From assembly GCA_913048065.1 (NCBI GenBank), contig CAJWVG010000003.1:1-49809 (forward strand): a stretch of DNA of 49,809 bases. The letters are read 5' to 3'. Position numbers and translations under genes: made by a program. Each line of letters opens with the position of its first letter. Position 1 is the first letter of the stretch. This stretch comes from an uncultured Gammaproteobacteria bacterium. GTDB lineage: Bacteria; Pseudomonadota; Gammaproteobacteria; GCA-002705445; GCA-002716945. Below the pieces are notes generated by a model. The model searched no databases. It was not told the DNA's origin and saw only the letters and a program-made list of their open reading frames with translations. Positions 42,488-49,809 of the stretch are shown piece by piece.

Positions 42488-43660
42488 ATGAAAAATAACT
42501 ATTTATTCACATCTGAAAGCGTTTCACCAGGTCATCCAGATAAATTAAGTGACCAATTATCTGATGCAGTATTAGACTATGTCTTTGAATCAGATAAAAA
42601 TGCACGTGTTGCTTGTGAAGTTTTAACGAAAGGTAAAAAAGATACTGCTGGCACGATTGTAGTTGCTGGAGAAATTACTTGTTCTTATCCTCTAGAATTT
42701 GATAGTAAACTCAGAACAGCTATTTGTGATATTGGTTATAATTCTAATGATTTAGGCTTTAATGGAACAGATTGCGAAATAGTTAAATTAATTAATCAAC
42801 AATCTGCTGACATTAAAATGGGTGTTGATAGAGATGATAAGAAAAAACAAGGCGCTGGGGATCAGGGCTTAATGTTTGGATATGCAACTAATGAGACTGA
42901 TGTATTAATGCCTGCTCCTATATACTACTCTCATAGATTAGTAGAAAAACAGGCAGAATTATTGAAAACAAAAAAAGTTGACTGGCTGAGACCAGATGCT
43001 AAAAGTCAGGTTACATTTATTTATGAAGATGATAAGCCAAAAGAAATTGATACTATTGTATTATCAACTCAACATAATAGTTCTGTAAATTTAGAACAAA
43101 TTAAAGATTTTGTAATTGAAGAGGTTATTAAAAAAACAATCCCTGAAAAATATCAAAATAAAAATACAAAGATTTTTGTTAACCCAACTGGCAACTTTAT
43201 CGATGGTGGCCCGATGGGAGACTGTGGTCTAACAGGAAGAAAAATTATCGTGGATACTTATGGAGGAATGGCAAGGCATGGCGGTGGAGCATTTTCGGGA
43301 AAAGATCCATCAAAAGTTGACAGGTCTGCGGCTTATATTTCAAGATATGTCGCTAAAAATATAGTAGCTGCAGGTTTAGCTGATAAGTGTGAAATTCAAT
43401 TATCTTATGCGATTGGTATTGCAAAACCAACATCCATCTCAACTAATACATTTGGAACTGGAAAAATTACTGATGAATCAATTTCAAAAATCATTAATGA
43501 GGTATTTGATTTAACTCCATATGGGATTACTGAAACTTTAGATTTACTAAATAGAAAATATCAACCCACTGCAGCATTTGGGCATTTTGGAAGAGAAGAG
43601 GCAAATTTTACTTGGGAACAAACTAATAAGGTTGATATACTTAAAGACATATCATCTTAA
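42488..43660 (+). CDS. metK: S-adenosylmethionine synthetase
   Basis: [26 protein letters not shown] ... [12 protein letters not shown] ... [19 protein letters not shown]. Confidence 0.98.
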   Translation: MKNNYLFTSESVSPGHPDKLSDQLSDAVLDYVFESDKNARVACEVLTKGKKDTAGTIVVAGEITCSYPLEFDSKLRTAICDIGYNSNDLGFNGTDCEIVKLINQQSADIKMGVDRDDKKKQGAGDQGLMFGYATNETDVLMPAPIYYSHRLVEKQAELLKTKKVDWLRPDAKSQVTFIYEDDKPKEIDTIVLSTQHNSSVNLEQIKDFVIEEVIKKTIPEKYQNKNTKIFVNPTGNFIDGGPMGDCGLTGRKIIVDTYGGMARHGGGAFSGKDPSKVDRSAAYISRYVAKNIVAAGLADKCEIQLSYAIGIAKPTSISTNTFGTGKITDESISKIINEVFDLTPYGITETLDLLNRKYQPTAAFGHFGREEANFTWEQTNKVDILKDISS

Positions 43661-43687
43661 CAATAGAATTTATTAAGGACAAATATT

Positions 43688-45001
43688 ATGAAAACTGATG
43701 AAATAGAAAAAATAGGAACAGACTATAAGGTAGCAGATATTTCGCTTGCAGAATTTGGTAAAAAGGAAATAAAAATAGCAGAAACTGAAATGCCAGGTCT
43801 AATGGCACTAAGAGAAGAATATAAAGGTAAATTCCCGCTAAAGGGTGCAAGAATAGTCGGTTGCCTTCATATGACAATACAAACAGCTGTCTTAATTGAA
43901 ACACTCGTGGATTTAGGTGCAGAGGTAAGATGGTCATCATGTAATATATTTTCTACTCAAGATCATGCAGCTGCAGCGATAGCCAGTCAAGACATTCCAG
44001 TGTTTGCCTGGAAAGGAGAAACTGAGGAAGAATATAGATGGTGTATTGATCAAACAGTCAGAGGCCCAAATGGTTGGAAACCAAATATGCTTCTAGATGA
44101 TGGTGGTGATTTAACTGGAATTATTCATGATGATCATAAAGAGCTTTTAGAGGGAATACTTGGTGTATCAGAAGAAACAACAACAGGAGTTCATCGTTTA
44201 TATGAAATGGAGAAAAATAATGAACTCATGATGCCTGCTATGAATGTTAATGATTCGGTTACTAAATCTAAATTTGATAATCTTTATGGTTGCAGAGAAT
44301 CGCTTGTTGATGGAATAAAACGAGCTACAGATACAATGATAGCTGGAAAGTTAGCTGTTGTTTGTGGGTATGGTGATGTTGGAAAAGGCTCGGCAGGATC
44401 CTTAAGAGGTCTTGGGGCAAATGTTTTGATTACAGAAATTGACCCTATTTGTGCACTACAAGCTTCAATGGAAGGTTATAAAGTAGTAGACATAAATGAT
44501 TATATAGATGAAATTGATATATTTGTTACAGCCACAGGTAATTTTAATGTAATTAACCATGACCAGATGGCAAAAATGAAAAATGGAGCCATTGTTTGCA
44601 ATATAGGGCATTTTGACAATGAAATTGACGTTGAAAGTTTAAAAAAATATCAATGGGAAAATATTAAACCACAAGTTGATCAAATAATTTTTCCTGATGG
44701 AAAAAGAATCATCTTGCTTGCAGAAGGTAGATTAATAAATCTAGGTTGTGCAACAGGACATCCCAGTTTTGTCATGTCATGTTCTTTTACAAATCAGGTA
44801 ATGGCTCAGATAGAGATATGGGAAAATCATAAAAAATATGAAAATAAAGTTTATGTATTGCCAAAAGATTTAGATGAGAAGGTGGCAAGACTTCACTTAG
44901 ATAAGCTAGGAGTAAAACTTACCAAATTGACAAAAGAGCAAGCTAATTATATTAGTGTAAATCAAATAGGTCCTTATAAAAAAGATACCTATAGATATTA
45001 A
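43688..45001 (+). CDS. ahcY: S-adenosylhomocysteine hydrolase
   Basis: [31 protein letters not shown] ... [30 protein letters not shown] ... DTYRY C-terminus. Confidence 0.98.
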   Translation: MKTDEIEKIGTDYKVADISLAEFGKKEIKIAETEMPGLMALREEYKGKFPLKGARIVGCLHMTIQTAVLIETLVDLGAEVRWSSCNIFSTQDHAAAAIASQDIPVFAWKGETEEEYRWCIDQTVRGPNGWKPNMLLDDGGDLTGIIHDDHKELLEGILGVSEETTTGVHRLYEMEKNNELMMPAMNVNDSVTKSKFDNLYGCRESLVDGIKRATDTMIAGKLAVVCGYGDVGKGSAGSLRGLGANVLITEIDPICALQASMEGYKVVDINDYIDEIDIFVTATGNFNVINHDQMAKMKNGAIVCNIGHFDNEIDVESLKKYQWENIKPQVDQIIFPDGKRIILLAEGRLINLGCATGHPSFVMSCSFTNQVMAQIEIWENHKKYENKVYVLPKDLDEKVARLHLDKLGVKLTKLTKEQANYISVNQIGPYKKDTYRY

Positions 45002-45033
45002 ATTCAAATTTTAATATATCCTGATATTATTTA

Positions 45034-46398
45034 ATGCCTGAAAGTCATACTAAAATTACAACGAAAATTGTAAAAAGAGATCTTAAGGTAGTGTGGCATC
45101 CTTGCACTCAAATGAAAGATCATGAAAAAATACCGTTAATCCCGATAAAAGATGGTAAAGGTGTTTGGCTTAGAGATTTTGATGGTAATAAATATATCGA
45201 TGCTATAAGTTCATGGTGGGTCAATCTTTTTGGACATTCAAATCCATATATAAACAAAAAAATAACTCAACAAATTAATAAACTAGAACATGTATTACTA
45301 GCTGGATTTACACATATGCCCGCTATTACTCTTGCAGAAAGACTTATTAAATTATCACCAAAAAAAATAAAAAAATGTTTTTTCACTGACAATGGTTCAT
45401 CCGCTATTGATGCAGCTATGAAAATGAGTTATCACTACTGGAAAAATAATGGATATCATAAAAAAACTAAATTTATTTCTTTGACTAATAGCTATCATGG
45501 TGAAACATTAGGCTCATTATCTGTATCTAATATCGATTTATATAAGAAAACCTATAAAAACTTAATGAAGGATACAATAATTGTAGAATCACCAGACTGT
45601 TTCTTGAAAAATGAAAAATGTTCAGATAAAAAACATACAGAAATTATGTTTGATAAAATGTTAAGAAGTATTGAAAAGAATCATTCAAACACTTGCGCAG
45701 TTATACTAGAACCTTTAGTTCAATGTGCAGGCTATATGCGTATGTACCATCCTATATATTTAAAACTGCTAAGACAAGCTTGTGATAAATATAATATACA
45801 TTTAATAGCTGATGAAATTGCTGTTGGTTTTGGTAGAACAGGAACAATGTTTGCTTATGAACAAAGTAAAATTACACCAGATATTATATGTTTGTCAAAA
45901 GGCATAACTGGTGGATATATGACATTGTCAACTATTTTAACTACAGACAATATTTATAATGCATTTTATGATGAATACACCAAACTCAATGCATTTCTCC
46001 ACTCTCATAGTTACACCGCAAACCCAATAGCGTGTGCAACTGCAAATGCATCACTAGATTTATTTGAAAAAAATAATACTTTAAACAATAATAAAATATT
46101 GTCTAAATATATCTTAGAATCTTTATCTGATTTATGGAACCATCCAAATGTAGGTGATATTAGACAACATGGGATGATTACTGCAGTTGAAATGGTTAAA
46201 AATAAAACAAAGAAAATACCCTTTAATTGGAAAGAAAGAAGAGGTCTAAAAGCATATAACTTTGGTCTAAAACATAATGTCTTAATTAGGCCTTTGGGTA
46301 ATGTAATTTATTTTATGCCCCCATATATTATTAAAAAAAAGGAAATAGATTTAGTTACTAATACAATAAAAGGCGCTATAGATTTTGCAACAAAATAA
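45034..46398 (+). CDS. bioA: Adenosylmethionine-8-amino-7-oxononanoate aminotransferase
   Basis: VWHPCTQMKDHEKIPLIPIKDGKGVWLRDFDGNKYIDAISSWWVNLFGH ... FFTDNGSSAIDAAMKMSY ... SKGITGGYMTLS. Confidence 0.96.
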   Translation: MPESHTKITTKIVKRDLKVVWHPCTQMKDHEKIPLIPIKDGKGVWLRDFDGNKYIDAISSWWVNLFGHSNPYINKKITQQINKLEHVLLAGFTHMPAITLAERLIKLSPKKIKKCFFTDNGSSAIDAAMKMSYHYWKNNGYHKKTKFISLTNSYHGETLGSLSVSNIDLYKKTYKNLMKDTIIVESPDCFLKNEKCSDKKHTEIMFDKMLRSIEKNHSNTCAVILEPLVQCAGYMRMYHPIYLKLLRQACDKYNIHLIADEIAVGFGRTGTMFAYEQSKITPDIICLSKGITGGYMTLSTILTTDNIYNAFYDEYTKLNAFLHSHSYTANPIACATANASLDLFEKNNTLNNNKILSKYILESLSDLWNHPNVGDIRQHGMITAVEMVKNKTKKIPFNWKERRGLKAYNFGLKHNVLIRPLGNVIYFMPPYIIKKKEIDLVTNTIKGAIDFATK

Positions 46399-47092
46399 AT
46401 TACATCGAATATATATAAATAAAGATATTCAGATAGATGAAAAGATAGAAATAAACATAGAAAAAACTATACACCTTAAGAATGTCTTGCGTATTAAAAA
46501 CAATCAAAACATCATAGTATTTAATGGTGATGGGGTAGAATATCTTGCAGAAATAACATATTTAGAAAAGACCATTGTCCATATCAAAAAAGAAAATAGA
46601 AGAAAAACCTTGGATGCACATAATATAGTCTTGGCTCAATCTATATCAAGCTCAAAACATATGGATTTTTCAATACAAAAATCTGTTGAATTAGGAATAA
46701 ATCATATTGTCCCCATAGTTTCATCTAGAAGCCATCCAGGAAATTACGAAAATAAGATTAAACATTGGGAAAAAATTATTATTAATGCTGTAGAACAATC
46801 AAATGGTCTATATATTCCAAAACTAAGCCCTATAATAACATTTGATAAATACATCAAAGCTGATAACTTAGATCAATATTATAAAATTTGTTTCCATATT
46901 AATGGACGTAGCCTAAATGAAACAGATAAAAGTAAGAATTCTCATATCATGTTAATAGGCCCTGAAGGTGGTTTCTCAGATAGTGAAATTAGTTCTCTTG
47001 AAAAATTTCACTGGAATATAATTTCTCTTGGGGATAGGATATTTAGAACAGAAACTGCATCCATAGTTGCACAGACAATATTAAGGAATTAA
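46385..47092 (+). CDS. rsmE: 16S rRNA (uracil1498-N3)-methyltransferase
   Basis: HLKNVLRIKNNQNIIVFNGDG ... QKSVELGINHIVPIVSSRS ... LIGPEGGFSDSEI ... LGDRIFRTETASIVAQTIL. Confidence 0.95.
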   Translation: MQQNKLHRIYINKDIQIDEKIEINIEKTIHLKNVLRIKNNQNIIVFNGDGVEYLAEITYLEKTIVHIKKENRRKTLDAHNIVLAQSISSSKHMDFSIQKSVELGINHIVPIVSSRSHPGNYENKIKHWEKIIINAVEQSNGLYIPKLSPIITFDKYIKADNLDQYYKICFHINGRSLNETDKSKNSHIMLIGPEGGFSDSEISSLEKFHWNIISLGDRIFRTETASIVAQTILRN

Positions 47093-47096
47093 TTAT

Positions 47097-48350
47097 ATGC
47101 AAAATATTAAATCAATTGCAGAATATACTAAATCTTTCACTAATGAAGAATTACATTCTAGTATTATCAAAAACCATATGAAGATTGAAGCATGGTTTAG
47201 AAATCAATGGATTAAATATCCCGCTCCTTTTTATACATCTATAGATATAAGAAACTCTGGGTATAAAATAGCTCCTGTCGATACAAATTTGTTCCCCGCA
47301 GGATTTAATAACCTAGACAAGGATTTAGAGTTTTTATATATTTCCGCTTTGCAGCACGCTATGGAAAGAATCTCTCCTAAGATCACAAAAGTGCTAATAA
47401 TATCTGAAAACCATACAAGAAATAAATTTTATATATCAAGCATTGATTCTTTATCAAACCTAATCAAGAAAGCAGGTTATGAAGTTAAAGTAGCTCTTTT
47501 AATAGATGAAGATTCCCTTCAAATTAATCCAAAGTTTGAAAATAAAGATAATATACTTATATATGATCATTTTATTCCAGATGCTATTTTGTTAAATAAT
47601 GATCTCTCTAGTGGAGTGCCAGATATATTCAACAACATAATTCAACCAATTCTGCCAGATAAGAATCTAGGTTGGACTAATAGGTCAAAGACAATACACT
47701 TTGAGTATTTTAGTGATGTAGTTAATAATTTTTCTAACCTTTTAGATATAGATGCTTGGCTCCTGGAGCCATTGTTTAGAAATTGTGGTGAAATTGACTT
47801 TAAAACAAAACAAGGTGAGGATTGTTTAGTACGACATGCGACGAGATTATTTGCACTTATAGAAGAAAAATATAAATACTATGGAATAGACGAAGACCCT
47901 TATATTATGATTAAAGCCGATTCAGGTACATATGGTATGGGAATAATGAAAATTAAATCTGTTCAAGAACTATCAAAACTTAATAGAAAACAGCGCACGA
48001 AGATGCTTAAGACTAAGGGAGGGAATAAACTCGATAAAGTTATTCTACAAGAAGGTATATACTCAAACGAAAAATTGAAACCTATAAATCAAGTTGCTGA
48101 ACCTGTGATTTATTCTTTTGGAAGCAATCTGGTTGGAGGATTTTATCGTTCTCATGATATGAAAACTAATTCTGAAAATCTAAACTCTCCTGGAATGACC
48201 TTCCATCCTATTCCATTTAAAGATGCATGCATAAATCCAAATAATGAAGAATCTATATACTCAGATACAAATAAATTTTATATATATGGAGTAATAGCGC
48301 GATTAGCTATTTTAGCCGCTGCGAAGGAACTATATAATATTGAGGCATAA
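47097..48350 (+). CDS. gshA: Glutamate-cysteine ligase, ATP-grasp-like proteobacterial GshA type
   Basis: IRNSGYKIAPVDTNLFPAGFNNL ... MIKADSGTYGMGIM ... GFYRSHDMKTNSENLNSPGMTFHPI; immediately upstream of gshB. Confidence 0.86.
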   Translation: MQNIKSIAEYTKSFTNEELHSSIIKNHMKIEAWFRNQWIKYPAPFYTSIDIRNSGYKIAPVDTNLFPAGFNNLDKDLEFLYISALQHAMERISPKITKVLIISENHTRNKFYISSIDSLSNLIKKAGYEVKVALLIDEDSLQINPKFENKDNILIYDHFIPDAILLNNDLSSGVPDIFNNIIQPILPDKNLGWTNRSKTIHFEYFSDVVNNFSNLLDIDAWLLEPLFRNCGEIDFKTKQGEDCLVRHATRLFALIEEKYKYYGIDEDPYIMIKADSGTYGMGIMKIKSVQELSKLNRKQRTKMLKTKGGNKLDKVILQEGIYSNEKLKPINQVAEPVIYSFGSNLVGGFYRSHDMKTNSENLNSPGMTFHPIPFKDACINPNNEESIYSDTNKFYIYGVIARLAILAAAKELYNIEA

Positions 48351-48352
48351 AT

Positions 48353-49312
48353 ATGTATTCTTTTGGAATAATAATGGACTCAATAGAAAAAATTAATCCA
48401 GAAACAGATTCTACGATTTCTATTACTTCTGCACTCCAAGAAAAATGCAATATTGAATATATAAAACCTGGAACAATACATTTATATAAAAATAAAGTAT
48501 TTGCTAAATCTAGTAAATTAAAAATTTATAAGAATAAAAATAAGTTTTTTCAATTAAAAAGGTTTAGGCTACTAGATTTATCGAAATTAGATGCAATTTT
48601 TTTTAGGATTGACCCGCCTGTGAATGATTATTATATTCAATTAACTTATTTGCTGGATTATTTAGAAGAAAATGGGGTTATGGTGATTAACTCACCACAA
48701 TCAATTCGTGATTTTAATGAAAAATTATTAGGTAGTAAACTTACGCAGAATCAGGTGCCTACATTAATGACATCAAATAAATCATTAATTATGAATTTCA
48801 TTAAGACTCATAAGAAAGTTGTAATTAAACCTCTGAATATGATGGGCGGCAAAGATATATATCTAATTAATGAATTGGATAAAAATAAATCAGATATTAT
48901 TAAAAAATCTACTGCTAATTATAGCAAAAATATAATAGTTCAGAAATATTTAAAAGAGGTTAAAAATGGCGATACAAGAATCCTCATCTATAATGGAAAA
49001 GTATATAAAAAAGTATTAGTTAGATATCCTCCAAAGAATGATTTCAAAGCTAACTTAGTCTATGGGGGGAAATATATAGTCAAAAATATTAATAATAAAC
49101 ATCTATCTCATCTAAAAAATGTTGCTATCTTCCTTAAAAGCCAAAGAGTTTATTTTGCTGGAGTTGATATGATAGGGGATAATATTACCGAGATTAATAT
49201 CACATCTCCTACAGGAGTTAAACAGATAGAAAGTAAAAATATAGGACTTAGCAAGTTAATTGCTGATGAATTTATTATGTTACTAGAAAGATATTATAAT
49301 GATAAAGCATAA
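48353..49312 (+). CDS. gshB: Glutathione synthetase
   Basis: FGIIMDSIEKINPETDSTISI ... IFFRIDPPVNDYYIQLTYLLDYLEENGVMVINSPQSIRDFNEKL ... INITSPTGVKQIE. Confidence 0.96.
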   Translation: MYSFGIIMDSIEKINPETDSTISITSALQEKCNIEYIKPGTIHLYKNKVFAKSSKLKIYKNKNKFFQLKRFRLLDLSKLDAIFFRIDPPVNDYYIQLTYLLDYLEENGVMVINSPQSIRDFNEKLLGSKLTQNQVPTLMTSNKSLIMNFIKTHKKVVIKPLNMMGGKDIYLINELDKNKSDIIKKSTANYSKNIIVQKYLKEVKNGDTRILIYNGKVYKKVLVRYPPKNDFKANLVYGGKYIVKNINNKHLSHLKNVAIFLKSQRVYFAGVDMIGDNITEINITSPTGVKQIESKNIGLSKLIADEFIMLLERYYNDKA

Positions 49313-49751
49313 TTTATTGAATAAAGACTATCTATATATGTCTATTGACTTTGGTATTAAAAAAATTGGATTTGCTATAGGGCAATTAATAACTAAAAAA
49401 GCAACTCCACTAGGAATAATCTACAATCATAAAGAAAATATAAATTGGGCTGATATTGATAATTTAATAAAAAAATGGAAACCTAATATTATTATAATAG
49501 GTTATCCCTCTGCCGATAAAAAAAATAAATTTATTGAAAACCTCGATGCATTTATTACTGAGTTTAGCTCTAAGTACGATGGTTTGCTTAAAGTGGATAT
49601 ATTCTCCGAAGTTTTATCAACTGAAGAAAGTAAAGAAATTTATAAAGAAATGAGAAAAAGTCAATATAAAATCAGTAAAAAAGATGATTTAGATGATTAC
49701 TCTGCATCAATAATATTGCAAAGCTGGTTTAATGAAAATATGATAAACTGA
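49299..49751 (+). CDS. ruvX: Putative pre-16S rRNA nuclease RuvX/YqgF
   Basis: MSIDFGIKKIGFAIGQLITKKATPLGII ... IIIGYP ... DDLDDYSASIILQSWF. The true start may be the Met at 49338. Confidence 0.9.
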   Translation: MIKHNLLNKDYLYMSIDFGIKKIGFAIGQLITKKATPLGIIYNHKENINWADIDNLIKKWKPNIIIIGYPSADKKNKFIENLDAFITEFSSKYDGLLKVDIFSEVLSTEESKEIYKEMRKSQYKISKKDDLDDYSASIILQSWFNENMIN

Positions 49752-49755
49752 TAGT

Positions 49756-49809
49756 ATGAAAATAGATTATAAAATTCAATTTGATTCTAATCATAAATTA
49801 AAACATTTT
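49756..49809 (+). CDS. pyrB: Probable aspartate carbamoyltransferase N-terminus (truncated by window end)
   Basis: ATG at 49756 reads MKIDYKIQFDSNHKLKHF, resembling the PyrB N-terminus (QL..G.L.HF) after ruvX; only 18 codons visible. Confidence 0.5.
   Translation, partial: MKIDYKIQFDSNHKLKHF

Overview
The window is AT-rich and densely coding. It looks like a chromosomal segment from a streamlined, sulfur-oxidising gammaproteobacterium-like genome. The left end carries a dissimilatory sulfur-oxidation cluster on the minus strand: sat, an unannotated 50-codon ORF, aprM, aprB and partial aprA. A 635-aa gene of unusual type is transcribed divergently from sat. The rest is mostly housekeeping: slyD-like, NDUFA9-like SDR, cca, uppP, midA-like, folM-like/folK/folB, rpmB/rpmG, desaturase, mutM, coaD, rsmD, two M16 proteases, rpoH, a complete aa3 oxidase and heme A/O cluster, bioC/bioH, plsY, tsaD, rpsU, yqeY, a lone helicase-associated-domain protein, gltD-hemE-aroK-aroB-gltB, dnaG, metK, ahcY, bioA, rsmE, gshA, gshB, ruvX and the first codons of probable pyrB. 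I saw no tRNA, rRNA, CRISPR array, IS element or prophage. The best candidate for something undescribed is the 4536..6443 gene. It reads as a PEPCK/HPr-kinase-fold protein with its Walker A (GDSRTGKSE) at the extreme C-terminus, after the ADD (kinase-2-like) and PEPCK-like distal motifs, so it may be circularly permuted, and it sits head-to-head with sat. Other points of interest are the small ORF between sat and aprM, a cyclically permuted aro/glt/hemE block inserted between yqeY and dnaG, and a free-standing helicase-associated-domain protein. All homology calls are from reading translated motifs; no database search was run.
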